NCBI GenBank assembly: GCA_019510125.1
Contig: JAEKKX010000022.1
Coordinates: 1 to 64,000 of the forward strand
DNA length: 64,000 bases
Direction of reading: 5' to 3'
Source of the DNA: Lysobacterales bacterium
GTDB taxonomy: Bacteria > Pseudomonadota > Gammaproteobacteria > Xanthomonadales > Xanthomonadaceae
The stretch's first letter is position 1; every line of letters starts with the position of its first letter. Positions 1-9,504 of the stretch are shown piece by piece. Below the pieces are notes generated by a model. The model saw nothing but the letters and a program-made list of their open reading frames with translations, was not told the origin of the DNA and did not search any database. Both the position numbers and the translations under genes were made by a program.

Positions 1-2342
1 CGAGCTTGTCCGAGTATTCGGCCACGCACGCATCGAGGATCGGATCGAGTTTGTCCCGGTCTGCGCCGCTCACGTACAGCGCCACCAAGTCTTCCACCTG
101 CTGCCAGCTGTACACCTGCTGCCCATCGAGTTCGGCCTTCAGGTCGTGCAGTTTGTTGGCGTCGGTTTCGCCAGTCTGGATGGTCGCGCGGTAGTAATCC
201 TGGAACGCCGCCTTCACCGCTTCGGAGTTGTCGGCGAAGTCGAGCACAAAGGTGTCGTGCTTCTGTGGATGCGCCCGGTTCAGGCGTGACAGGGTCTGCA
301 CCGCCAGCACGCCCGCCAGCGGCTTGTCCACGTACATCGTGTGCAGCAAGGGTTCGTCAAAGCCGGTGACGAACTTGTTGGCGACGATCAGGAATCGATA
401 CGGGTCTTGCTTGAGATTGGCCGGAATGTCCTTGCTCGGAAACCCGTTGAGATCGGCCTCGGTCTTCTTCTGCCCGCCAATCTCGAAGTCGCCCGAATAC
501 GCCACGATGGCCTTGTACGGGCTCTTGATCTGCATGAGGTAGTCCGACACCTCGCGCCAGTAGTCAATGGCCCGCGCGATGCCGTTGCACACGATCATCG
601 CCCGCGCCTTGCCACCGATCTTCTGTTTGCCCGCCACCTGCGCGATGAAGTGGTCGACCATGATCTCGGCCTTGCGGCGGATGGCCTTGTCGTGCGATTC
701 GACGTAGTGACGAATCTTCTTCAGCGCCTTCACCTTGTCGAATTCCGGGTCGTCCGCCACCGTCTTGGCCACTTGGTAGAAGCTGTCGTAGGTGGTGTAG
801 TTCTCCACTACGTCGAGGATGAACTTCTCCTGGATGGCCTGCTTGGTGGTGTAGGTCAGTTCTTCGGGCGAGCGGAACTGCACCTTGTCGCCGACGAGAG
901 TCTTCTCGCCGAACAACTCCAGCGTCTTGTTCTTGGGTGTGGCCGTGAATGCAAAGTAGCTGGCGTTGACCAGCAGCTTGCGCGATGCGATGCGCTTCTC
1001 GATTTCGGCATTGACCGCATCCTGCGTGCTGTCCTCCTCGAACTCCTCCTCGGCCGCCTTGCCGCCGAGGGCTTCGTGCATCCGCGCCGTGGTCTTGCCG
1101 CCTTGGCTGGAATGCGCTTCGTCGATCAACAGCGCGAAGCTCTTGCCGGAGAGGTCGCCCAGCTCATCGAGGATGAACGGGAACTTCTGCACCGTGGTGA
1201 CGATGATCTTCTTGCCACGGCGCAGGTACTCGCGCAGCTCCTGCGCGTTGTCGGAGTGGCCGAAGATCGCCGCTACGTGGTCGTAGCCCTTGATGGTGCG
1301 GGCAATCTGGCAGCTCCACCAATTGGTGCGCCAGCCAGGCAATGGTGTTGCTCTTGCCGCTGCCCGCCGAATGCTGGATCAGATAGCGCTTTCCCACTCC
1401 GTCGGTATGGGCGCGGCGCAGCAGGGCACGCACCGCGCGCAACTGATGGAAGCGCGGGAAGATCTGCTTGCGCTTCTTGCGTTTCTTGCCACTGGCATCC
1501 GCTTCTTCCTCTTCTACCACCTGCGCGTAACTCTCGATGATGTTGGCCAGCGACTCGCGGGTCAGCACCTGCTTCCACAGGTAATCGGTCTTCAGACCAT
1601 CCGGGTTGGGCGGGTTGCCCGCGCCGCTGTTCCAGCCCTGGTTGAACGGCAGGAACCAAGAGGCTTTGCCCTTCAACTCAGTGCAGAACGCGGCCTCCGC
1701 GTCATCGACCGCGATGTGCGCCACGCAACGGCCCAACTGGAACAGCAGTTCCTGCGGGCTGCGCGTGGTCTGGTACTGGACAATGGCGTCGGCCAGGGTC
1801 TGCTTGGTCAGCGAGTTTTTCAACTCAAAGGTCAGCACCGGCAGGCCGTTGATGAAAATCGCCAAGTCCAGTTCATTGCCGGAATCGTTGCTGTAGCGCA
1901 GCTGCCGGGTGACGCTGAAGATGTTCTTGCCGAAGGCATCCGCTGCGACGGCGTTGCCCGGCGTGGGCAGCAGCTTGTACAGATCGACGTGCACCGGCCC
2001 ATGACTCACACCCTTGCGCAGTACATCGACCACGCCGCGCTTGGTGATCTCGCCTTGCAGGCGGTGCAGAAACTGGGTGCGCTTGATGCCGTCCACCGCC
2101 AGCTCCAGTGTTTCCACCGCCTTGGGCTGGGTGGTCTGCAGGAAAGCCAGCAACTGCGCCACATCCAGCGCCACATCGCGGTTGTAGTCCGTGGGCTTGC
2201 CCTGCACGTAGCCGTTGTGCGTGGCAGCAAAGTCCGTGGGAGCCAACTCATGGCTGTACTCGGGCTGCGGCACGCCGGTCAGGCCACGCACCACACGCGC
2301 CTCGAACCAGCGCTCGCTGGTGTCAGTCTTCGCCATCGCCAT
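1..2342 (-). pseudogene. hsdR: Type I restriction enzyme HsdR, frame-disrupted and cut by the window edge
   Basis: HsdR is the motor and nuclease subunit of a type I restriction enzyme. The frame from 2342 carries the N-terminal nuclease domain with the PD-(D/E)xK signature (ELDLAIFINGLPVLTFELKN) and runs to Walker A (SAGSGKSNTIAWLAHQLV). At about 1306-1316 this frame stops making sense. Homologous sequence resumes in another frame as QIARTIKGYDHVAAIFG and stays open to position 1, with the DEAH box (LLIDEAHSSQGGK) and motif III (FTATP) visible. The stretch normally found between 'AHQLV' and 'RQIxxTIK', including the 'TDRRVLDRQ' motif, is missing, so about 25 codons appear lost together with the frame. 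Its start overlaps the end of the NADAR-HsdS gene by 20 bp. Either the subunit is dead or this is an assembly error; the rest of the gene is not eroded, so the damage would be recent. Confidence 0.85.
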
Positions 2343-4419
2343 CCTCCTCTACGGTCACATCATCTGGGTCATCGCCGAGCGCGGCCAGCGCCGCGTCGTC
2401 CACCACGTCCTCCGGGCCGGGTTGCCAGCCGCGCACGTCCACTTGACCGGTGACCACATCGGCAATCTGACGGTCGCGGTATTCGCGGATCAGCTTGATT
2501 TCCTCTTCGGTGCGGGCAATCGCGTCATCCAGCGGCTTGCATTCGTCGGTGATCCAGCGGCAGATGGCTTTTTGCTCTTCGACGGGTGGTAACGCGATGA
2601 CTGCGTTCTTCACATCGTGCTTACCGAGTGCAAAGCGCGTGACGCCGGTGGCGAGAACATGGAACTGCTGCGCCGTGCGCGCCGAGCCGATGGCGCGAAA
2701 CAGGAACTCTCCCAACACGCGATCCGGTACGGGGCGCAGCAGACCAAGGTGATACGCGCAAACCACGCCGGGCAAATCCTCCGGTACCCACGCGGGTACA
2801 CCGATGTCGTCCGGCGTTTCGGAATCTTTCGTCAGAATGACATCGCCCGCTTTCAGCGTCAGGCGGGCGATCTCCGCCGCCGTCGCTGTGGCGCGCATCA
2901 AGTCCATATCGTCGGTGATGCGGTCATTCTTGTAGACGTCGGTGTAATTGCACAGGCGCACCGGTGTTTCGTGGTCGTGTGAATGTTTGTCCACACCGCT
3001 GAAGCGCACGTCCGCGACGTGCTTAATGAGGGCTACTTCCCAATGCTCCGGCACCTCACCCAGCCATTCGATGCCGGACGGCTTCAGCGCCACCGATGCG
3101 TCGAGGCCACGTGTTACGGCGTGGTCGATGATGCGCAGCTTTTGTTCGGTGAGCAGCTTGATCAGATCCCGTTTGGCCTGGATGAAGCGGGCGATGTGCG
3201 CGTCCTGCGCTCGGAGGTAGGCGACGATCTGGTCTTGCTCGGGGCGCGGGGGCACGAGCGAGGGCATCTGCTTAAAGGACTCCCAATACAGCCGGTTGCG
3301 ATCCGCCACGATGCCGCGTGAGAACTTGTTGACCTCCTGCATGTACGCCGCCGTGCGGAACAGGTAGCTGTAGTAGCTGCTGTTGGCCTCGTCGTAGGGT
3401 TTCACCACGACATAGGCCGGGCTGACCAGCCCGTCAACTGGCGCGGGTCCGACCGCGCCTTGCCACATCCGCATCATGTTGTAGGCGATGTCGCCTTTGG
3501 CTGCGCGTTTGTACTTCTCCTTCTGGCTCATCACCTGCTTGCGCTTCAGGTTTTCCATGTCACGCACACGCACGCCGGTGCGCAGCGACACTTCCAGAAT
3601 GGGTAGATCGGGGAAGCCCATTTCGACGCGATGACCGAATAGGCGGCCATTGCGCAGCACTTGCCAGCTTTCAGGTATGTGCGGTACCCAAGGAAGCCCC
3701 GATGCGCGAAAGGTTTGATTTACCGTCTTGGCTGGAACAACCGGTGCCGGATCAGCTACAGCCTCGACTGCGATGGCTGTGTCCGCACCGAATAGGGAGC
3801 CCTGCTCCTGTACTTCGGCGGCCTGCGGCGTTGGCAGTCCCACTGCCACTTCAATCGCCTGCCCGAACAGCAGGAACTGTGGAATGTCCGGCGGTGCGAT
3901 GTCCAGGGCTGCGTCGCGCCCTTGCTGCTTCACCTGCTCGCGCAACTCCATCAGTAGCCTGCCCAAAACGTTCATGCCGACCAGCGTGTCGCCGTCGTCA
4001 ACGACCTTGGCTCCCCAAAAATCGTCCTTGCGCGATTCCTCGACGATGGGTCGCTCGCCAGTCTTCAGCAGCAACGTACTGAAGGCGTTCCAGTTGTTGG
4101 CCAGCTTCATGCGCAGGCTCCAGCGCATGATGCGCACGCGCACCTGATCCCAATCCGGGCGCGAATCCTTACGGTAGGGCTTGCTCCGCATTTTGGCCGT
4201 CATAGGGCTGATCTGGCCGATGATCAGCTTCTGCACGTCGGGAAGATGCGGAAAGCGGCAGGCCTGATACAGCGCCTCGGAGGTTAGTATCCGTACCCCA
4301 TTAACATGGATCGGGTAGCCCCCCGCCATGTTGGATAGGCCACCAAACGGTTCGTCGGTCTTGAGGAAGACGACGCTGTCCTTGCGGCTGTAAGTGCGAC
4401 TCTGATCTCTTCCGCTCAT
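2323..4419 (-). CDS. hsdS: NADAR domain fused to type I specificity subunit HsdS
   Basis: This 698-residue protein joins two functions. Residues about 14-165 are a complete NADAR (YbiA-like) domain, with GGLSNMAGGYPI near 26, the SEALYQACRFP motif near 48, RPDWDQVR near 87, FWGAK near 134 and VGMNVLGRLLMELRE near 147. NADAR proteins handle ADP-ribose-type compounds, and some remove ADP-ribose from guanine in DNA. After a low-complexity linker (about 166-237) comes a full HsdS: target recognition domain 1 (about 240-390), a conserved helix (about 390-440), domain 2 starting at GIEWLGEVPEHW (about 449-610), a second conserved helix, and an acidic tail. An open frame reaches up to 4872, but that extension is composition-driven nonsense overlapping the previous gene. 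The ATG at 4419 sits in a TGATG stop-start overlap, implying translational coupling. That the specificity subunit carries the NADAR domain to chosen DNA sites is my inference. Confidence 0.88.
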   Translation of the reverse strand: MSGRDQSRTYSRKDSVVFLKTDEPFGGLSNMAGGYPIHVNGVRILTSEALYQACRFPHLPDVQKLIIGQISPMTAKMRSKPYRKDSRPDWDQVRVRIMRWSLRMKLANNWNAFSTLLLKTGERPIVEESRKDDFWGAKVVDDGDTLVGMNVLGRLLMELREQVKQQGRDAALDIAPPDIPQFLLFGQAIEVAVGLPTPQAAEVQEQGSLFGADTAIAVEAVADPAPVVPAKTVNQTFRASGLPWVPHIPESWQVLRNGRLFGHRVEMGFPDLPILEVSLRTGVRVRDMENLKRKQVMSQKEKYKRAAKGDIAYNMMRMWQGAVGPAPVDGLVSPAYVVVKPYDEANSSYYSYLFRTAAYMQEVNKFSRGIVADRNRLYWESFKQMPSLVPPRPEQDQIVAYLRAQDAHIARFIQAKRDLIKLLTEQKLRIIDHAVTRGLDASVALKPSGIEWLGEVPEHWEVALIKHVADVRFSGVDKHSHDHETPVRLCNYTDVYKNDRITDDMDLMRATATAAEIARLTLKAGDVILTKDSETPDDIGVPAWVPEDLPGVVCAYHLGLLRPVPDRVLGEFLFRAIGSARTAQQFHVLATGVTRFALGKHDVKNAVIALPPVEEQKAICRWITDECKPLDDAIARTEEEIKLIREYRDRQIADVVTGQVDVRGWQPGPEDVVDDAALAALGDDPDDVTVEEDGDGED

Positions 4420-5453
4420 CAGAGGTCGCCTCCGGTCAGATCGGCAAACATCCTTCTCATCGCCGTCTGCGTGTTCGTGGTTCGCGGGAAAAGCGGATAC
4501 CACGGCGCATCCACCCAGAACGCCAGCGGCGCGTTGTTGGGGCAATTGCGGTAGGTGACGATGAGCGAGCCGAAGCCCAGCGTTTCCAGCGTCATGTGCC
4601 CCAGGGGGCGCTGGACGGCACTGAGGTTGGGGCAAATCTGCCGAATGTGGACACCGGCTTTCAGGAACTCCTGTTCCAGCAGAATTTTGGCCGCGTCGCT
4701 GGAGAACAGACCCGCAGCGCCGGGGTTGCCAGCGGCTCTGAGCGTGGGCGGGTACCGCATGGCAGCCACATGGGCTTGCACCGCAGGATCGTTCGGGATC
4801 GCCGTCGGGCGCAGCACGTCTGACGTTGCGCTGTAGGTCTTTCTGTCCTCCAGCTCGATGGCGTGCCACCACGTGATATCGATATTCTTTCCCGAACCTC
4901 GGATGACTTCTTGAATCTTGGTGTTCGCGTAATACCGTCCGCCACTGTGCTCTGCGATGCAGATCACATGCACCTTAGCCTGCGCGGGCGCGTTGCCACC
5001 AATCCATCCTTCCAGATCACGTCGCACGCGGTTGCCGGTGAAAATGCCGTCATCCAAATAGATGAAGACTTCGTCACCTTGCCCGCAGTCGTCGATGCCG
5101 AATCCGTGCTCATCTTCCAGTTGCTCGGAGAACAGGGCGAGCATGTCGGTTTGGCTGCTGCCGCCGCCCTGAATATCGAGGAAGCTGGCGGATCGCCAGA
5201 ACTTGTCGGGTCTGTCGCCGGTGAGCTTCTGAGTGCGCATCGCGCCACGGAGGAACTTGGCCACGTCCTCTTTCGAGAAATAGATTTTCTTGAGTACGTG
5301 GTCGATCTCTTGGAGGATGGGCAGCTGCACAGCAGCGTCGAATTGCTGCACCCAATGCTCGATGTGGTCGGGGATGGGCCGCGGGAGCGACCCGCCCCGA
5401 TAGTCCTGAATCGTGTTGGCGATGGACGCCAAAAGGTCGATACGTTGGCTCAT
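4419..5453 (-). CDS. Phosphoribosyltransferase-like protein (PRTase-CE type) in an R-M operon
   Basis: The protein has 344 residues. Residues 131-143 read IYLDDGIFTGNRV, the acidic-acidic-x(3)-T-G loop that binds PRPP in type I phosphoribosyltransferases. A second conserved-looking stretch is FLDIQGGGSSQTDML at 91-105. This pattern matches the PRTase-CE family predicted from comparative genomics to belong to biological conflict systems. No signal peptide or membrane segment is seen. The gene overlaps hsdM by 4 bp (ATGA) and the NADAR-HsdS gene by a TGATG junction, so it is embedded in the R-M operon and probably made in step with it. No experimental function is known to me for this family. 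It could act on a nucleotide or a base, or as an effector. The family call is fairly sure, the role is unknown. Confidence 0.75.
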   Translation of the reverse strand: MSQRIDLLASIANTIQDYRGGSLPRPIPDHIEHWVQQFDAAVQLPILQEIDHVLKKIYFSKEDVAKFLRGAMRTQKLTGDRPDKFWRSASFLDIQGGGSSQTDMLALFSEQLEDEHGFGIDDCGQGDEVFIYLDDGIFTGNRVRRDLEGWIGGNAPAQAKVHVICIAEHSGGRYYANTKIQEVIRGSGKNIDITWWHAIELEDRKTYSATSDVLRPTAIPNDPAVQAHVAAMRYPPTLRAAGNPGAAGLFSSDAAKILLEQEFLKAGVHIRQICPNLSAVQRPLGHMTLETLGFGSLIVTYRNCPNNAPLAFWVDAPWYPLFPRTTNTQTAMRRMFADLTGGDL

Positions 5454-7840
5454 GCGGGCACGCCTCCCACGATCTTGTCTAGCAAGCCTTCAGTCTGCTG
5501 CTCCAGCTTGACGATGTCGGCGCGGATTTCTGCCAGCGTGCGCAGGGGCGTGGGCTTGTAGAAATAGCGGGCGAAAGAAATCTCGTAGCCGATCAGGGTC
5601 TTGTCCGTGGCGATCCATGCGTCCGGTGCGTGTGGCAGCACCTCGCGGGCGAAGAAGGCGTCAATACCGCCCGGCTCCTTCAACGGCACCTGCTCGGTGT
5701 CGCGCAGCTCGCTGTCGGGCTCGTACTCGACCATGAAGCGATCCTTGCCCACGGTTTCCAGGTACGCGCCGTCGAAGCCGGGCTCGAAGTGTTCCCCTGC
5801 CTTGAGCTTGCTGCGCTTGGCGATAACCGGCGGCGCGGTTTCGTCGCGCCAGCTCACCGCCTTGTAGATGGCCTTTTTCTCCGGCGCGCCGAGCTTGTCG
5901 CCCTGCGCCTTCAGGGCAGCATCGAAGCGGGTGCGGAACTCATTGTGGTCGTCGAACACAGCACTGCCCAGGGCCTGCTGCGCCCGTTGCGCTACCTCCA
6001 TTAGCCCCTTGTCGCGCTGCCACGTCGATACGTCGAGCAGCTTCTTGCGGCGCTTGGCAGGCACGGCCTTGCGTGCGGCGGGTGCTTCACTTTCATCGCC
6101 GCTGTCGCCGTCTTCGCTGTCGTCGTCTTCGTTCTCGTCCTCACCCTTCAGCCACGCCTCGATGGCCGGTTTGCGCTTGGCGAACTCGGTATAAAGCGCC
6201 TCGCCGTGGGTGGCGTAGATCTCGGCGCGCAGCGCCTCATCGCCGGTGGCAAAACGCAGGGGCTCGATGCGTTCGTCGGAGAGTTGGCTTTTCAGTCGCA
6301 GCGGACGCTCGACGGTAATCTTCCAGTAGCCGAAGTCCTGGGTGTCGAACCATTTGGACTGGGCGGTTTCCTGCGCCTCGCCGAGGTAGAGGTCGAGGAT
6401 TCGCTGGATGTCTCCGTCCGAGAGTTCGCAGTTCTTCTTGCCGAGGTTGCGGCGCAGCGGCTGGAACCACTGCGATGCATCGATCAACTGCACTTTGCCA
6501 CGCCGCGCTTCGGCCTTCTTGTTGGCCAGCACCCAGATGTAGGTGGCGATGCCCGTGTTGTAGAAGATGTTGAGCGGCAGGGCGATGATGGATTCGAGCC
6601 AGTCGTTCTCCAGCACCCAGCGGCGGATGTTGCTCTCGCCCTGGCCTGCGTCCCCGGTGAACAGCGCTGAGCCGTTATGCACCAGCGCGATGCGGCTGCC
6701 CAGCGGCGTGTTGTGCTTCATCTTTTGCAGCTTGTTCACCTGGAACATGAGCTGCCCGTCGCTGGAGCGGGTGATGAGCTTGAATTCGGCGTTGCCCGCG
6801 TGGCTGACGATGAAGCGCGGGTCATTGAATTCCTTCTTGCCGCCCATGCGGTCCAGATCGGTCTTCCAACTCTTGCCGTAGGGTGGGTTGGAGATCATGA
6901 AATCGAATTCGCGGCTGCGGAACTGGTCGGCGGACAGGGTGGATTTGTCCGCGCCGCCGACGATGTTCTCGGCCTCCGCTCCTTCGCCCTTCAAGAGCAG
7001 GTCGGCCTTGCAGATGGCGTAAGTTTCGTCGCTGATTTCTTGGCCGAACAGGTGGATGGATACTTCCTTGCCGTGCTGGTCGGCCAGTTCGTGTAGCGCT
7101 TCCTCGGCCACGGTGAGCATGCCGCCGGTGCCGCAGGAGCCGTCGTAGAGCGAATAGGTGCTGGACTCGATCCGGTCGGCCACCGGCAGGAACAGCAGTT
7201 TGGCCATGAGCTGCACCACGTCGCGCGGCGTGAAGTGCTCGCCTGCCTCTTCGTTGTTGTCTTCGTTGAAGCGGCGGATCAGCTCCTCAAACACCGTGCC
7301 CATGCCGTGGTTGTCCAGCGCGGGTAGCTTGATGCGGCCGTCGGCATCCTTCACGGGTAGCGGCGCGAGATTGACCTCGGGGTCGAGGAAGTCGTCGATC
7401 AGGTAGCCGAGGACGTGGGAATCCACCAGCTTCTGGATCTGGTTGCGGAAGTTGAACTTGGTGAGGATTTCCTGCACGTTGGGCGAGAAGCCGTCCAGGT
7501 ACGCAATGAAGTCATCGCGCAGCCGCTGCCCCGCCGCGCTGGCCTTGAGCTTGGCCAGCGTGAACTCCGAGACGTTGTAGAACGCCTGGCCTGCCGCCAT
7601 GCGCAGCGCGCCGTCCTGCTCGGCCACCTTGTGGGTGTCGAGAAACCTCTTGCGCTCGAGCACCGCGTCCTTGGTGGCTTCGAGTACGGCGTCGAGCCGT
7701 CGCAGCACGGTGAAGGGCAGGATCACGTCGCGGTACTTGCCACGTACGTAGACGTCGCGCAGGCGGTCGTCAGCGATGTTCCAGATGAAGTCGGAAATCC
7801 ACTTGATCTGGCTTTGGTCTTGTTGTTGGTTCTTCTGCAT
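5450..7840 (-). CDS. hsdM: Type I modification methyltransferase HsdM
   Basis: HsdM transfers a methyl group from S-adenosylmethionine to adenine N6 at the site chosen by HsdS. The 796-residue product starts MQKNQQQDQSQIKW with the usual N-terminal HsdM helical domain (RLRDVYVRGKYRDVILPFTV). The SAM-binding motif DGSCGTGGM lies at 233-241 and the catalytic NPPY at 318-321. An acidic low-complexity stretch (about 570-600) interrupts the C-terminal half, and the protein is longer than many HsdM proteins. I chose ATG 7840 over the upstream ATG at 7951 because the extra residues do not resemble HsdM and would overlap the preceding gene. It lies 11 bp after the DUF262 gene and overlaps the PRTase-like gene by 4 bp. 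With NADAR-HsdS intact, a working modification enzyme without restriction is plausible. Confidence 0.93.
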   Translation of the reverse strand: MQKNQQQDQSQIKWISDFIWNIADDRLRDVYVRGKYRDVILPFTVLRRLDAVLEATKDAVLERKRFLDTHKVAEQDGALRMAAGQAFYNVSEFTLAKLKASAAGQRLRDDFIAYLDGFSPNVQEILTKFNFRNQIQKLVDSHVLGYLIDDFLDPEVNLAPLPVKDADGRIKLPALDNHGMGTVFEELIRRFNEDNNEEAGEHFTPRDVVQLMAKLLFLPVADRIESSTYSLYDGSCGTGGMLTVAEEALHELADQHGKEVSIHLFGQEISDETYAICKADLLLKGEGAEAENIVGGADKSTLSADQFRSREFDFMISNPPYGKSWKTDLDRMGGKKEFNDPRFIVSHAGNAEFKLITRSSDGQLMFQVNKLQKMKHNTPLGSRIALVHNGSALFTGDAGQGESNIRRWVLENDWLESIIALPLNIFYNTGIATYIWVLANKKAEARRGKVQLIDASQWFQPLRRNLGKKNCELSDGDIQRILDLYLGEAQETAQSKWFDTQDFGYWKITVERPLRLKSQLSDERIEPLRFATGDEALRAEIYATHGEALYTEFAKRKPAIEAWLKGEDENEDDDSEDGDSGDESEAPAARKAVPAKRRKKLLDVSTWQRDKGLMEVAQRAQQALGSAVFDDHNEFRTRFDAALKAQGDKLGAPEKKAIYKAVSWRDETAPPVIAKRSKLKAGEHFEPGFDGAYLETVGKDRFMVEYEPDSELRDTEQVPLKEPGGIDAFFAREVLPHAPDAWIATDKTLIGYEISFARYFYKPTPLRTLAEIRADIVKLEQQTEGLLDKIVGGVPA

Positions 7841-7851
7841 CGATACGTTCC

Positions 7852-9489
7852 TCAACTCGCCGCCGTGCCTGTGGAGACGGCGAGATTCCAATGGTCTTTG
7901 AGGACGCCCACAAGGCGTTTCTGGCGTTCGGCCAGAAGCGTGGGCGTCCACTCGTTTTCTGCTCTGACTTCCTGCGTCAACACGAAGGGCGACGCCTTGC
8001 CTTTGCCCTTGAAGTAGGCGTCCTTCTTCTTGGCAAAGTCATAGTTGCTGGCAGACGAGTTCTTGTTCCTATCCAGCGGAACCAGATTGGCCAGACGGTG
8101 CGTCCAGCCGTCGCGCTCGTCTTCATCCGGGAACCACTTGATCCAGTCCGAACCGTCTGGCGGGGTTTGCGGCAGAACGTGCTCCAGAGACACGGCATCT
8201 TGAAGCTGCACGCCGGGGGCGCGCACCAAGGACTCAAGGCGCAAGACCAGCGCCATCCGTGCCTTGGGCAGATCGTCGTAAACGTCTCCATCGAGTGCCG
8301 CGACGAACTTGCGCTTTTGCGCGTCTGTCAGTGTCAGCGTGGTGAGCGCAGCCAGATCCCCCTTGAAGGCCTCCGGTTCAATTTCCTTGGTGAGCGCGGC
8401 GTAGGTTTCGATGCGCTCGTTGATGCCCACCTTGGTGACCAACAGGAAATAGGTCAGGCGTTCCAGTGACTGGAAGAACTCTGCGAGCAGTTTGGGTTGC
8501 TGCCGGAAGCGCTTGAAGTAGACCAGTGCCGGGGGCACCCAGTCCTTGAAGTCCACGCGGTTGAGCCAAGACAGGTGTTCGTTGATCGTCTCGGCGTGTT
8601 CGGTGGCCTCGAAGTCTGCATCGCGCACGAAGTCCCACACTTCGGCATAGGGTTTGATGACCTTGTCGACGAGGTCGATGGGGGTCTTGTACTCGGTGAC
8701 GTGCTCCTGGAACTCCTTGACCAGGATGTACTTCTGCTTCTTCTTGGCGTAGATGCTGCGAATGTGGCCAAACAGGTCACCGAAGGCGTCGCGGCCCAGC
8801 GAACTTTCGATCCGGCTCCACTCTTTGGCGTAGGCGCGGCTCTTGACGTCGCCTGCCGTGGTGCGGATCAGGCCAAGGACCTGCGCCTTGATGATGTCGA
8901 TAGGCGCGAGGTCGAGTCCCCGGTTGTTGAGTACGGAGAAGATGCGGTATGCGGCTTCGAGGTCGGGCGTGGAGATGACAACCAGCGAGCAGTCGTTGGC
9001 GAGGAACTGCCACAGCGCAATGAGGTCGGCAGGCGGAAGCGCCTTGGCCTTTTCGAGCAGCAGCGTGGCGTTTTCACGGTAACGCAGACGGCTGTCTTTC
9101 AGCTTGTCCGTACTGGCGACCAACTGTGCGATGCCACCCGGCTCCTGAATATTGGAGCGGAAGAAGTCGGCATCTTCCTCGCGGGCAGTCAGGCGGTACT
9201 CGTTTTTCTCGCCAAGACTGACCTTGCCCTTTTTGTAGAGGAAATCAGTGATGTCGTCTGCCGCGTCCGGCATCACGGTGCGCAACACGGCGAACAGCAT
9301 TGTGAGCGTAGACAGGCGTTGCTGGCCGTCGACCACCGATGACTTCGGGTCCCGGTCGTTCTTGATCAGAACAATGCTGCCGAGGAAGTATTGGCTGCTG
9401 GCCCGCTGGTAGTCCGGAATCTCGAACTGGTAGCTGCCTTCGAAGATCTCCCGGATCAGTTTGTCGTGGGCTTCAAGTGTCTTGGCCAT
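7852..9489 (-). CDS. DUF262/DUF1524 (GmrSD-like) protein with an internal deletion
   Basis: The 545-residue protein has an N-terminal DUF262 domain (FEIPDYQR, then VVDGQQRLSTLTMLF) and a C-terminal DUF1524 HNH-like domain (SLEHVLPQTP, then RLANLVPLDRNKNSSASNYDF). This is the layout of GmrSD, the type IV enzyme that cuts glucosylated hydroxymethylcytosine DNA, where DUF262 uses NTP. In the family, 20-30 residues containing a conserved YxW motif lie between 'IPDYQR' and 'YFLGSIVL'. Here the two motifs are joined as PDYQRASSQYFLGSIVLI, so that segment is missing in frame. The gene follows the WYL regulator by 15 bp and precedes hsdM by 11 bp. It is likely an accessory restriction or effector protein of the operon, possibly impaired by the deletion. 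Confidence 0.82.
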   Translation of the reverse strand: MAKTLEAHDKLIREIFEGSYQFEIPDYQRASSQYFLGSIVLIKNDRDPKSSVVDGQQRLSTLTMLFAVLRTVMPDAADDITDFLYKKGKVSLGEKNEYRLTAREEDADFFRSNIQEPGGIAQLVASTDKLKDSRLRYRENATLLLEKAKALPPADLIALWQFLANDCSLVVISTPDLEAAYRIFSVLNNRGLDLAPIDIIKAQVLGLIRTTAGDVKSRAYAKEWSRIESSLGRDAFGDLFGHIRSIYAKKKQKYILVKEFQEHVTEYKTPIDLVDKVIKPYAEVWDFVRDADFEATEHAETINEHLSWLNRVDFKDWVPPALVYFKRFRQQPKLLAEFFQSLERLTYFLLVTKVGINERIETYAALTKEIEPEAFKGDLAALTTLTLTDAQKRKFVAALDGDVYDDLPKARMALVLRLESLVRAPGVQLQDAVSLEHVLPQTPPDGSDWIKWFPDEDERDGWTHRLANLVPLDRNKNSSASNYDFAKKKDAYFKGKGKASPFVLTQEVRAENEWTPTLLAERQKRLVGVLKDHWNLAVSTGTAAS

Positions 9490-9504
9490 TGGTCTTCTTC
9501 TTTC

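Noticed and set aside
1290-2453. Plus-strand 387-residue frame opposite hsdR
   Set aside because: It is an antisense shadow of a clear HsdR reading frame and resembles no protein family.
4420-4872. N-terminal extension of the NADAR-HsdS frame
   Set aside because: It overlaps the conserved C-terminal part of the PRTase-like gene in another frame, resembles no protein, and the ATG at 4419 is set by the stop-start overlap.
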